This document shows positions 18,068 through 28,129 of a stretch of 64,000 nucleotides of DNA, one piece after another. Each line of letters starts with the position of its first letter. The stretch's first letter is position 1. The notes below the pieces were generated by a model. That model worked only from the letters and a program-made list of their open reading frames with translations. It was not told the DNA's origin and ran no database searches. This DNA is from Sipunculus nudus (Eukaryota; Annelida; Sipuncula; Golfingiida; Sipunculidae). The stretch lies in the NCBI GenBank assembly GCA_026874595.1, contig CM049310.1:2292001-2356000 (forward strand). Direction: 5' to 3'. Position numbers and translations under genes: made by a program.

Positions 18068-19639
18068 ATGGTGGACGCCGCAACAGACATCGTGCAGCAG
18101 ACGGCCCTCTTTGCCGGGGGCACAAAGCAAGATTCGGTGACACAGGGACGGTGGGTGAAAGTTGACCCACTGACGCCTTCGTACAAGACCGGGGGGCCTA
18201 TAGAATTTTTCATCAGCGGGAAATCATCAGAGTATATCGACCTGGCCAATTCTATGCTGGTGGTGAAAATGGGGATTTTTAAATCAGACGGGGTCACCCC
18301 CTGCCAGAAAATCACGGCGGAATACATTTCTCCCGTCAACAACATTATCCATAGCATCTGGCGTCAAATCAACCTTAAACTGAACGGGACCGAACTGAAC
18401 ACTCAGGATAACATGTATCCCTACAGGGCTTACTTGGAAAACCTGCTCGCCTACAACCAGGAATACAAAGAAACCTGCCTGTCAGCCATGACTGGGTGGT
18501 TCAAAGATACACCCGGTCATTTCAATGACCTACCTGCTTCACTCACTAGTAACAGTGATTATACCGCAACAACTGCCGATCAAAACAGCAAACACGACTG
18601 GGGTACTGATGACGGTGGAGGTAAAAGAAGTTACGCGAAAATCTCATTTGATAAAGAATCTGATTTCTACTTTACACACGTCATCCCTTCAGCGATTGGG
18701 GAAGTAGGGCTTACAGAGAAAGACAAATTAAAAAAATCTATACTGACGGCCTCACTGGGTAAAAATTATGGGGCTATGAACCGGTTCTTGCAATTTTTCC
18801 CAATGAACAATGCGACCTGCACTAACTCAGAAACGTCAAAAATCATTACTTTCAAGGCACCCTTCCACACCGATTTCACCGGTCAGCAAAAACTGCTACA
18901 AAACGGAGTAGATATTCAACTGCAGTTGGATTTTACGGGTTCCAAAGAATTTCCCATCATGCAGAAAGGAGGGGACAATAACCAGTTGAAAGTCATGGGC
19001 ATGTACATTGACTTGCGTAAAGTCACACCGTCTGACAGATTCCAACATGCGGTGGAAGCTAATCTGGCCCGCAACATACCCATACGTTACCCTCTGAAAC
19101 ACGCTTTCTTACGCACGTACGACCTACCGGAAAACGGCACCCAGGCCTCCCTGACCAACATGTTGCAGGGCCAGATGCCCAGGCGCATGGTGTTCGGCTT
19201 CGTGGAAAGCAAGGCTTACGCTGGAGACGAAACGAAAAACCCATACGAGTTTAAAAACCTTGCCGTTAACCACGTTCACGTGTACATGAACGGTTACCCC
19301 GTTCCGACCTACGCTTATGCACCGAAATGGACACAAGACTGGAAACGCGAATACATCGATACCCTAAACGGGATCGGCGTCGTGCGAGGGGGCTTGGGCG
19401 TAGATATCTCTTACCAAGATTACCGCAATGGGTTTACGCTTTTTGCGGTAGATTTTTCACCCACACTGGCCAGTGACGAAAAGTACACCCAAGACCCTAC
19501 GGTGGGTGTTTTAAGGATGGAACTGGGTTTTAAAGACGAATCAAGACTAAACAAGCAACACATCGTCGTCGTTTATTACGAAATGGACGGTGAAGTGACC
19601 GTTGGGCAAACGCGAGAGGTGCTCAAATCCTACACTTGA
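18068..19639 (+). CDS. mcp: Major capsid protein 1 (double jelly-roll)
   Basis: Forms the trimeric capsomers of the icosahedral shell. 523 residues, intact, close to the usual Polinton/adintovirus MCP length. Family features seen: FISGKSSEYIDLANSMLVVK near residue 50, YISPVNNIIHSIWRQINLKLN near 88, NMYPYRAYLENLL near 117, and a C-terminal jelly roll ending in IVVVYYEMDGEV. These match the double-jelly-roll MCP pattern. ATG 18068 follows a TATA box by 39 bp. It has a tandem paralogue directly downstream, most similar at both ends and most divergent around residues 155-225, which may be a surface loop. Confidence 0.92.
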   Translation: MVDAATDIVQQTALFAGGTKQDSVTQGRWVKVDPLTPSYKTGGPIEFFISGKSSEYIDLANSMLVVKMGIFKSDGVTPCQKITAEYISPVNNIIHSIWRQINLKLNGTELNTQDNMYPYRAYLENLLAYNQEYKETCLSAMTGWFKDTPGHFNDLPASLTSNSDYTATTADQNSKHDWGTDDGGGKRSYAKISFDKESDFYFTHVIPSAIGEVGLTEKDKLKKSILTASLGKNYGAMNRFLQFFPMNNATCTNSETSKIITFKAPFHTDFTGQQKLLQNGVDIQLQLDFTGSKEFPIMQKGGDNNQLKVMGMYIDLRKVTPSDRFQHAVEANLARNIPIRYPLKHAFLRTYDLPENGTQASLTNMLQGQMPRRMVFGFVESKAYAGDETKNPYEFKNLAVNHVHVYMNGYPVPTYAYAPKWTQDWKREYIDTLNGIGVVRGGLGVDISYQDYRNGFTLFAVDFSPTLASDEKYTQDPTVGVLRMELGFKDESRLNKQHIVVVYYEMDGEVTVGQTREVLKSYT

Positions 19640-19703
19640 AAAAGTTCTCCACGGGTAAATGAACACATAATGTATGTATATGTAGCTTGCGCCATGGCTA
19701 ACA

Positions 19704-19712
19704 TATATAAAT
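19704..19712 (+). promoter_or_regulatory. TATA box of MCP2
   Basis: TATATAAAT, 36 bp before the MCP2 ATG. Spacing nearly identical to MCP1, as expected if promoter and gene were duplicated together. Confidence 0.55.
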
Positions 19713-19747
19713 GTATGAAATCACTGTTAAAGTGATCAGTAAGAAAC

Positions 19748-21389
19748 ATGGTCGACGCAGCGACGGATATCGTACAGCAGACGGCCCTCTTTGCGGGGGG
19801 CACGAAGCAAGATTCGGTGACACAAGGACGGTGGGTGAAAGTAGACCCGCTGACGCCTTCGTACAAAACCGGGGGTCCTGTGGAATTTTTTATCAGTGGG
19901 AAATCAACTGAGTACGTCGATTTGGCCAACACGATGCTGGTGGTGAAATTAGGGATTTTTACAGCAGCAGGTGACCCATGTCAAAAGATAACTGAGGAAT
20001 ACATTTCACCTGTCAACAATATCATCCACAGCATCTGGCGTCAGATAAACATAGAGTTCAACGGGACGGAAATCAACACCCAGGACAACATGTATTCATA
20101 CAGGGCGTACCTGGAAAACCTTTTGTCTTACAACAAGGAATTTAAAAAGACCGGGCTGTCAGGGATGACTGGGTGGTTCAAAGACACCCCTGGCCATTTC
20201 AATGACATTCCTGCAGAGATGAAGAAAGACACAGCGTACGAAGAAACGATTAAAGGTGTCAAATCAAGCGACTCTGGAGCAAACAAAAGCATGTACGCTT
20301 GGAGGAGAACACCTGAACAAAAAGATACAGATCTATCATCTAACTCTGCAAGTGCGGATGTGAAAGCGATGTCTGGGGATTGGCGTTCGTACCCAAAAAG
20401 GTTTTTCAGCAAAGATTCTGATTTAAAAATAGCATACTTCATCCCGAGCGCTTTGGGAAAATTGGGGATAACGGGGGGGAAACTAAACAATCAATCTTGA
20501 CGGCTGCCCTGGGAAAAAACTACGGGGCGCTGAACAGGTTTTTGCAATTTTTTCCCAATAACAATCTTATGTGTGACAACACGGAAACTTCACAGGAGAT
20601 TACTTTCAAAGCCCCTCTACACAGCGATATCACGGGACAGAAAAAGTTTTTGATAAACGGGGTAGACATTAAAATACTGATGGATTTTCATGACATGTCT
20701 GAATTTGCAATTATTCAAAAAAAAAAGAAGCCCAAAACGTGCTGAAAGTCACGCAGATGTATTTGGATGTACGGAAAGTCACATCCTCCGATGTGTTTCG
20801 GCGCTCGGTGGAAGCCAACCTGGCCCGACACATGCCGATACGTTATCCACTGAAACACGCTTTCTTGCGCACTTACGACTTGCCAGTCAGTGGTACCCAG
20901 GCCTCATTGACCAACATGTTGCAAGGGCAGATGCCCAGGCGTATGGTGTTCGGGTTCGTGGAAAGTAAAGCCTTGAGTGGGGACAAAGAAAAAAACCCGT
21001 ACGAGTTCAAACACCTGGGCGTCAATTATGTACAGGTGTATATGAACGGGTATCCGGTGCCGGCCTTCCCTTACGAAATGAAATGGGACAGGGATTGGAA
21101 ACGGGAATACATTGACGGGCTGAACGGGATCGGTACAGTGCGAGGTGCCACCGGGGTGAACTTGTCTTACCAAGATTACAGGAGAGGATACTCTTTTTTC
21201 GCTGTTGATTTCTCGCCCACCCTGGCCAGTGACGAAAAGTATATCCAAGACCCTACCGTGGGAGTTTTAAGGTTGGAACTTGCGTTCGACAATGAAATAA
21301 CCGAACAACACACCATTGTTGTGTATTATGAAATGGACGGGGAAATTACTATAGGCCAATCACGCCAAGTTCTGAAATCATTCACATAA
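19748..21389 (+). CDS. mcp: Major capsid protein 2 (tandem paralogue), two frame changes
   Basis: Near-identical N-terminus to MCP1 (both start VDAATDIVQQTALFAGG) and a highly similar C-terminal half; the middle (residues about 155-240) differs strongly and is longer. The reading is in three frames: 19748-20500, then to 20745, then to 21389. The changes fall in a G7 run (20473-20479) and an A10 run (20717-20726). Both are the kind of site where long-read assemblies lose a base, so the gene may be intact in the organism. If the changes are real, this copy is dead while MCP1 is kept. Followed after 75 bp by the convergent RING gene. Confidence 0.85.
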
Positions 21390-21464
21390 AATAACAACAC
21401 ACCATATACAAATGACACACTTTAATAATTACAAACAGCATCAAAAATACATTGGGGGATCCTG

Positions 21465-23534
21465 TCAGAGGGGGTTTCCACCCTCCGCTTCCATAACAAT
21501 GGCATAGTCGGACTCCGGTATCTCGAGCCAGTCCCTTGGGTACCTGCTTAAAATCACTTCGTCAGTATCATAGCGTCTCAGCGACTTGTGTACAGGCACG
21601 GTTTCACCGCACCCCGTTTTCATTTTCCATGTGATGGCCCCGCAAGCGCTGACGACGTCGTTTTTGCTGTTGTTGTGTTTTTCAAACACGCCCAAAAGCG
21701 GCAAAGTGTTGTTATATTCACACTGCCTATCTTCATTTTCCAAAAGGCTTCTTCTCACCAGAGGGTACACAACCGACATTGGAAAGTTACCCACATAACA
21801 AAACAAACCTCGGTCCGTGCCTTCAATTTGACCCCACACCAAACTGAGCTCTCTTTGCAGTTGCATCTGTGCCATGAGCGGGAACGGCGCAGCAGAAAAA
21901 TAACGTTGAAACGCACATTGCATTTGATTGAAATCCGGCAGAAAGCAGTCAGCTGCCAACTGTTGCAAACAAGGCACCTCTCCCTTACTCATCAGCGGGT
22001 GGGCAAACGAACGGTCTTTATCGACGTTCCTCAGTAGCAGTTGGTGGAACGCGACGGTGTGTAGTTTTTGGGTTTTATCGTAATGCTCGTAAAGCAATTT
22101 CCACAGCTGGAACGTAGGGATATCCAGCGGTCTGACTTGTTCAGCGATACCAGTCACTTTGACTTTCTTGTGCAGATGTTTCACCGATAACCATCCGTAG
22201 GTGCACGGGGCGTACTTGCTTTCAACTGGCATCAGTTTCAGTGCTTCAGTGATGCTGTCGTCCAAGTGACAAACTCTACTGTCCCAGTTGGCGTGACTGT
22301 ATGTGGCCGTGGGCAAAACTGCAGGAGGGTTGGGGAAAACACCGGTGATAGGGAAATCTGCAGCTTCCATTCTGTAAAAGACGCATTTGCTCTGCCCCAT
22401 CACTGGGTAAATACGGGTCCTGTTCGCCCAGATGTACCAGGTGAAAGGCAGCGGATTGCTTCGGTGCAAATAGTCTATGAAGTAAGGCCCTTCGAAATAC
22501 TTTTGGATTTTGTTAGGCAAACTGTGGAAGGGTACGAATGGAGTGTTACTCTCCTCAATCTCAGGGACCTTCTTGGTCTTGTCTGAAAGGTTCATTTTTA
22601 AGCACTGCGTGGCTTCACACAAACTGAAAGGTGTAGCACGCATCATCGTTTGAAACTGCAACTGGGTCACGTGACGGCTATGAGCCAACAGCATCGACAC
22701 GAGGCAAGACCAAGCGTTGTAGCACGAGGTGCACATTTTCCAGGTCGTAGAACCATCTTTCAATTTTCTGTGTGACTTGTCGGCTGTTTTAAGGGGTACC
22801 ACGTGACACAACACATCGAAACAGTCCTTGCAGTACTTGTTCTGTTCGGTAAAATACTCCACCCAAGAAGCCGCCGGTGGAAAACCTCGCTTGGAAGAAA
22901 ATAGATCATCCTGATGCGGCGTATCACTGCTTCTTTTCAAGTCTTCATAAAAACCGTCCACAACTACCTGTCTTTTTTCCAACATCTCTTCTGTCATATC
23001 TGCCGGATCCAGCAGATTGACTACCCAATCTTTTAATTTAGGTAGATTGCAGGTCCGTCTCAAAACCATCAGCACAGGTAACACACCCAGAATGACCGTG
23101 TTTTTTCCACAGTCTGGGCATAACGTGGATAACATAATATCGTTTATCTGGTTGGATCCATCAACTCTGGACAGCTTGTTCATCACGCACTGTTGGCAAA
23201 GAGCTGTGTGGCAACTGGTCACAACACAAGCCATATTCTTACGGCAAACCAAACACTGGTTCTGGTCGGTCAAATATCCTTCCACCACGTTTTCCACCAC
23301 TTTTTTCCCGAGCTGAGGGAAAATGTATACGGGCCGCTTTGTTATCTGGGCAGGTGGAATCACTTGCCTCGGGAACATAGTGCCAGAATACTGCTGGCAG
23401 TCGGCTTTCACTGAGCCATGACGGGGCGAATGGTATGGTGTATCTGACCAAACGCTTTTCAGGTAACCGTCCCAAATTTCACATTTGTTCGTGTTTCGCC
23501 ACATTTTTTGGAGATAAAGTTGATTATTCATCAC
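21465..23534 (-). CDS. RING-finger protein, 689 residues, unknown role
   Basis: Intact minus-strand gene with start ATGATG at 23534. Residues about 94-145 hold a RING-type zinc site: CLVC, then C-H-x3-C-x2-C, then CPDC. A second Cys cluster follows (YCKDCFDVLC, then KMCTSCYNAWSC, residues about 235-290). The remaining 400 residues have no recognised domain. RING proteins usually act as E3 ubiquitin ligases, so host-protein turnover or regulation of infection is possible, but this is inference. It is convergent with MCP2 and divergent from the PC4-like gene. A TTAAAAA-type box lies close upstream near 23545-23555 (minus). Confidence 0.7.
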   Translation of the reverse strand: MMNNQLYLQKMWRNTNKCEIWDGYLKSVWSDTPYHSPRHGSVKADCQQYSGTMFPRQVIPPAQITKRPVYIFPQLGKKVVENVVEGYLTDQNQCLVCRKNMACVVTSCHTALCQQCVMNKLSRVDGSNQINDIMLSTLCPDCGKNTVILGVLPVLMVLRRTCNLPKLKDWVVNLLDPADMTEEMLEKRQVVVDGFYEDLKRSSDTPHQDDLFSSKRGFPPAASWVEYFTEQNKYCKDCFDVLCHVVPLKTADKSHRKLKDGSTTWKMCTSCYNAWSCLVSMLLAHSRHVTQLQFQTMMRATPFSLCEATQCLKMNLSDKTKKVPEIEESNTPFVPFHSLPNKIQKYFEGPYFIDYLHRSNPLPFTWYIWANRTRIYPVMGQSKCVFYRMEAADFPITGVFPNPPAVLPTATYSHANWDSRVCHLDDSITEALKLMPVESKYAPCTYGWLSVKHLHKKVKVTGIAEQVRPLDIPTFQLWKLLYEHYDKTQKLHTVAFHQLLLRNVDKDRSFAHPLMSKGEVPCLQQLAADCFLPDFNQMQCAFQRYFSAAPFPLMAQMQLQRELSLVWGQIEGTDRGLFCYVGNFPMSVVYPLVRRSLLENEDRQCEYNNTLPLLGVFEKHNNSKNDVVSACGAITWKMKTGCGETVPVHKSLRRYDTDEVILSRYPRDWLEIPESDYAIVMEAEGGNPL

Positions 23535-23775
23535 TCAAGTTCACCTTTTTAAGACATTGGGCCTATCTCATTTGCACGTCGGGTCCATTGTATCACCCCT
23601 ACACAGTTTTTCCGTATAAATTCCGGTTAGAGTTTTTATTTTTCCGCGCGACTTCCGGTTTGACAAGTACAAATAAGAAGGGTCCTATGAGGCTCACTCA
23701 CACTTCAAGCCAGCCCAGCTAGTCATTAGTTTCCACTTTCGCATTCACGCCGATAGCAGATAACAAATTGCCACT

Positions 23776-24459
23776 ATGTTTAATAGCAACAGAAAAAGTG
23801 AGAACAGACAACATGTTCCTGGGGCCGCTGCCGCTGCTGCTGCTGCTGTTCCTCCTGCTTCTGTACCGGAGATCAAGAAGAGAAAACTAGAACATGTTCC
23901 AAATGCAGAAGGTCCACCAAACGAATGTGTGGCTGCAAGCAAAGTATTCCTTGGTGGGGGAGAAGGTTCACATTGGTATGCAACACCTTACGGCCTGGAC
24001 ACTAAAATCGCAGTGTGGGTTGACGGCCAACCTTCTGAAGAGAAATGTATCGTGCTGACGCTTGAAGAAATCACCAAACTGTCCAACCACATCACGGCCA
24101 TAAACAGCTCGTTAAATGAACTGTTTCACGACCGCAACAAAGAATACCGCCTCACTCTCTCACCCGGTGATCCGTCAGATCCCAAGGAAAGAATCGTCTG
24201 TGTATCAGCCAGCAGGAACTGGAGAAACATTGTGAATATACGTGAATGGTACTACACCAAGCAAGGCCAAAGGAGACCCTGCAAGAAAGGAGCTGCCTTG
24301 TATTTCGACGTATGGAAAAACTTGCTGTGCAAAATGGAAGATATCATGGCAATGTCCTGCGCATTCTTGTGTGATGAAGATCATCAAAACTACCAAGCCT
24401 TCGAGGAGTGCCCGAAGTGCAACAACGATCCAGTCAGCTTCGATGAATCCCCTTACTGA
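23776..24459 (+). CDS. PC4-like single-stranded-DNA-binding / coactivator protein
   Basis: 227 residues. Starts with a disordered part including an alanine run (residues about 17-24) and a basic KKRKLE cluster. Residues about 148-198 match the PC4/p15 (SUB1) C-terminal domain: NIVNIREWYY, then GQRRPCKKGAALYF, then VWKNLLCKMEDI, with the hallmark IREYY / KKGxxL / W..L pattern. PC4 domains bind ssDNA and support transcription and replication. A preceding segment (AVWVDGQPSEEKCIVLTLEE) may be a degenerate second unit. The C-terminus has C-x2-C and other Cys. Intact. TATAAATT at 23615-23622; poly(A) signal at 24623. Confidence 0.65.
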   Translation: MFNSNRKSENRQHVPGAAAAAAAAVPPASVPEIKKRKLEHVPNAEGPPNECVAASKVFLGGGEGSHWYATPYGLDTKIAVWVDGQPSEEKCIVLTLEEITKLSNHITAINSSLNELFHDRNKEYRLTLSPGDPSDPKERIVCVSASRNWRNIVNIREWYYTKQGQRRPCKKGAALYFDVWKNLLCKMEDIMAMSCAFLCDEDHQNYQAFEECPKCNNDPVSFDESPY

Positions 24460-24622
24460 GAACTCTTGTTGGACACTTTATTATGCTAAGATGTACTTTG
24501 ATTATGATCTCATATTGTTTATTTTTTTTTCCCAACAAAATGTATATATGTTATGTATTTCGAATCCCCTCAATGTTAGAGGGGAGAACAGTAATTTTTT
24601 TCCCATTGCTCTTTATTTCTTG

Positions 24623-24628
24623 AATAAA
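24623..24628 (+). terminator. Poly(A) signal after the PC4-like gene
   Basis: AATAAA, 160 bp after the stop codon; the region 24460-24720 is otherwise AT-rich and has no gene. Confidence 0.5.
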
Positions 24629-24678
24629 TCAAAGTTTGAGTTCGCAAAAAATTTGACTCACTTTCTCTTTTCAAAAAT

Positions 24679-24704
24679 TGTGTGTGTGTGTGTGTGTGTG
24701 TGTG
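24679..24704 (+). repeat. (TG)13 microsatellite
   Basis: Uninterrupted TG repeats between the PC4-like gene and the next TATA box. Confidence 0.95.
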
Positions 24705-24775
24705 CGTGAGGGTGACGATTGTATATAAAAACACCAACAACTCCCAAAAATATTTATTTTGAAAAAAAGCACCGT

Positions 24776-26058
24776 ATGGCTGACCCAACGCTTTGCCAAA
24801 CCCGAGGGTTCTATTTGAACCTTAAAGGGGACCACACAAAGTATAACCAAAATGTTTTGGAAAACGGAAGCCAATTGATATTTGATCTAAACCCCAATTT
24901 GTATTTAGATCCACGCTCCGGGGAATGGGAAGTGGCGCTCACCCGTTTAATGTTTCCCAGTTCCTGGTACAACGTCCACGAAAACGAATGTAGGATACGA
25001 TTCACACACATTGATTCATCAGGTGAGGGAGAACCTGTCGAATACACTGTGGAAGCTTCTGTGGCACCGGGGTATTACCCGCGCATCTACAACTTTGGCT
25101 CTATTGAGGGTAAATTTTCAGGTAGTGATACTGCATCTATTAAACCATGCTTGGAATTTGGCTTATGGAAAGCTCTAGCCGATGCTTTTGAAACCATTCA
25201 GTCCCAAAAAGATCAACTGAATTTAACAAACACAAAACACAGCAAAAATAACAACCTAGTCCGATTACACGTGCAAAGTATCAGTGGCGACAAAAAGACA
25301 GCATGGAAAAGTAACATCCACGTGGGTATTGCATTCCCAAAAAATGAAACCAACCACAGCTTCGAGTTACGTTTGTCTAGAAAACTAGCTTGCATGATAG
25401 GATTCAAAAGAACCAGTTTTAAACAACCGCCCCCACCTGACGACGGAACAGTGTCGAGTGATCAACACTGCAAACATAACTTTGTCTTGGATTACGATGA
25501 CGGGTGGGGGTGGTTTGTTGATCCCAAACGAAACCCAATTAAAAGCTACTTATCTGAAAACCTGTCAGATAATCAAACTACAAGCCCAGCTAATATCCCT
25601 CACCAAATCCACCATACGTGTATACCACAACTGCAACTCAGACCCAACGAAATGGAATGCATTCTGGAAATACATACGGATTTCACGGAACCCGACACGT
25701 TTCGCGAAAGCCAACCTCCATCCCCACAAGGCCAATGCGGTCCCGAACGTGTGTTGGCTACGTTCCACGCTATACCTGAGGCCAATGCCAATCGGAAAGA
25801 AGACACAGTCATTGACGCGATGAGCGAAAGTTCCCTTCTTACAACTACAATGCGGCCCATAGCACAATCCGCGAAATTCTGTCCTCTACGGTAGAATACC
25901 ACGTCCCATTTCACCAGTACCACAGGTGCCGTTCCGGTTGGTACAGTAGATTACAATTTGATTTCAAACACCCTAGCGGGTACAAAACTCGTTTCATCCC
26001 TGGAGGTGAACTTTTCATGCAACTTTATTTCCGACCCAAGCGTAAGCGCAGGCTATAA
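24776..26058 (+). CDS. Minor capsid (penton-like) candidate, paralogue 2, one frame change
   Basis: The N-terminal layout FYLNLKGDHTKYNQN...SGEWEVALTRLMFPSSWYNV is a well-known opening of Polinton-encoded proteins of marine invertebrates, presumed structural. The frame runs to a stop at 25894. Family sequence (GGELFMQLYF near the end) continues in the neighbouring frame to 26058, so there is one frame change close to 25826-25832, with no long homopolymer there. TATAAAA at 24722-24730. The gene at 26103 is a tandem paralogue. The terminal stop lies in that gene's TATA box (CTATAAAAAG, 26053-26062). Confidence 0.65.
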
Positions 26059-26102
26059 AAAGCAAATCACGCATTGCGAATTTAAAAAAAAAAAAAACAG
26101 CC

Positions 26103-27397
26103 ATGGCGGACCCGACTATACACCGGACAAAAAGTTTTTACGTCAGTCTCCAAAGAGATGTCAGGAAATACACCCCAGAAAATGGTTGTTTCAACTTTAA
26201 GCTCACACCGAACTTCTACCTGGAACCACGTTGTGGCCCGTGGGAAATATCATTAACACGTTTGTCTTTTCCCAGCGCATGGTACAACGTACACGAAAAT
26301 GAATGTTGGATCCGTTTTACACACACGGTGAAAAAAAATCTACTCGGGAAACCTTGAGTGAACACACGGCCGAAGCTTTTGTGGAACCGGGGTACTATCC
26401 CCGCCTTTACGATTTTACAGGTTGGGGAAAGAGTACCATTGTTTCAGTAACCAGGTTCGGTTTCTGGAAAGCGTTAAAAAACGCAGTCCAACATATCAAT
26501 AGTCAAAAAGATAAGCTAAATATGACCGGGACTTCACACGAACAAAACACTGTAGGTCTGCTGAAGGTGCACAAAACCACATTCAAAGAATCTGCGGGTG
26601 CCGACAGCACCAAATACAACATCTCGCACGGTTTCATGTTCCCGGCCACACAAAAGGGACAAGGGACTGGAGAAAATGTTAAAAGACATGAATACAGAGT
26701 AGAATTGCACCTAAAATTACAGTACATTATGGGGTTCCTAAGCGACCTCACAGCCCCAGATGAAAATGAAACTGACGCAACAGCAAATATAGCTAGGTTC
26801 GTAATATCTGGTGACAACCACTTCAAAAACCAGTGGACCAGTGCAGGGACTGAACAAATACAAAAACAGTACAAGGTAGGTACTTACACTATAAGAAAAT
26901 CGAGCGGCGGGGTTGGTGTGGCAACCAGCGCATCTTTCCAAATACACCATCCACCCGTTACACAGAAACAAGTGTATCCCAATGAAACGGAAAATGTGCT
27001 TGAAATCCACACTGATTTTACGGACCCTGATACGTTCAGCGAAAACACATCCACAGCACCAGATAAAAAAGAAAACCGAGGCCCTGAACGCATCCTGGCC
27101 ACTATTCACGCCAGAGCCGAAGCAAACGCCAACAGAGACGAACACACCATATATGACACCATGGTGAAAAATTATCCATACTACAGTTACAACGTTCCGG
27201 TCAGCAGCATACGTGAAGAGATCTCATCCACGTTTCACCAGGTACCTACTACTCCGGGTTACCACGGATGCCGAACCGGGTGGTACTCTGATTTGAATTT
27301 TCAATTCAAACACCCCACAGGATTCAATACAGTATTTGTCCCTGGGGGTGAAATGTTCATGCAATTGCATTTCAGACCTATACATGAAGAAATATAA
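26103..27397 (+). CDS. Minor capsid (penton-like) candidate, paralogue 3, one frame change
   Basis: Similar along its whole length to the preceding gene (GPWEISLTRLSFPSAWYNV; C-terminal PGGEMFMQLHF). ATG 26103 is 48 bp after a TATA box. The reading passes from one frame to another inside an A8 run at 26331-26338, again a typical assembly-error or slippage site. The central third is the least conserved between the paralogues. Three such genes in one element suggest distinct vertex or spike components, or an expanding family (inference). Confidence 0.65.
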
Positions 27398-27410
27398 CAC
27401 CTTTGTAATT

Positions 27411-27458
27411 TTTCCGGTATACTTCCGGTGCCACTTCCGGTACCCGCACGTATAAAGA
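27411..27458 (+). promoter_or_regulatory. Triple ETS-type sites plus TATA box
   Basis: TTCCGG occurs three times (27412, 27423, 27435); two copies are perfect ACTTCCGGT, the ETS/GABP core. TATAAAGA follows at 27451-27458, 41 bp before the next ATG. Confidence 0.55.
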
Positions 27459-27498
27459 AAACCCGCGCCTACGCTTTTACTCACACTTTCCCGACAAT

Positions 27499-28020
27499 AT
27501 GACAACTACATGTACTGGGCTGAAACCCCGCACTGAACAAACTAGGAGATGGCATCACGGGCTCGCTTTTCTGATGAAAATAAACTTGACCTGCTGTAGA
27601 AGAAAATGCGCATACCATCTTTTAAACGCGCACATAAAAAACATCCAAATACAAACCAATAAAGACACACTGCAAAGAGATAAAAATCGCTGGCCTAACA
27701 CGCCGGAAGGAATCGTTGAACAATGGTGCAGGCCACATCCCATCGCCCATCGCTACGTCGGCTATCAGTCAGAAGAAGAAAAAGGCTGCCCGGGACAAAC
27801 AGTACCCACGCATAACGGTGAACCCTTCAATAACTGGCAATGCGACTGGTTCTTGCTCACCAACTATTGCCAACTCAAACCATTCCGAAATGAATACGTT
27901 TACACTGTCATTGAAAAAGACCCGACTGATGACAACTCTTTCACACAGGTGCACTACTGTGACCTCAGTGTACCCGATGACCTCAGTGAATCTTTCTACA
28001 AAGGAACCTTGACGCGCTGA
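27499..28020 (+). CDS. Unknown viral protein, 173 residues
   Basis: Intact ORF with TATA box and ETS sites upstream. Several Cys and Trp: CCRRKCAYHL near residue 33, EQWCRPHPIAHRYVGY near 74, and NWQCDWFLLTNYC near 113. No family recognised. Promoter type (ETS, like the cluster near 23.6 kb) and its place at the right end beside another disordered-protein gene suggest an early or host-interaction gene, but this is only inference. Confidence 0.5.
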   Translation: MTTTCTGLKPRTEQTRRWHHGLAFLMKINLTCCRRKCAYHLLNAHIKNIQIQTNKDTLQRDKNRWPNTPEGIVEQWCRPHPIAHRYVGYQSEEEKGCPGQTVPTHNGEPFNNWQCDWFLLTNYCQLKPFRNEYVYTVIEKDPTDDNSFTQVHYCDLSVPDDLSESFYKGTLTR

Positions 28021-28029
28021 CGGGATGTT

Positions 28030-28083
28030 CGCGCATGCGCGTTGAGTTTTCCCGGGCTGCTTCGGGTGAGAATGCCTATAAGA
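28030..28083 (+). promoter_or_regulatory. NRF1-type site plus TATA box
   Basis: CGCGCATGCGCG at 28030-28041 is an NRF1-type palindrome; TATAAGA follows at 28077-28083, 47 bp before ATG 28130. This is the third place in the element where this palindrome precedes a gene. Confidence 0.5.
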
Positions 28084-28129
28084 CATCACGCTTCACCACA
28101 CCACTTCATACTCGCTCTCTCGACCCGAC

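Noticed and set aside
18068-18357. Minus-strand ORF extending opposite the MCP1 start, and its counterpart opposite MCP2
   Set aside because: Both mirror the conserved MCP N-terminus; antisense openness is explained by codon composition.
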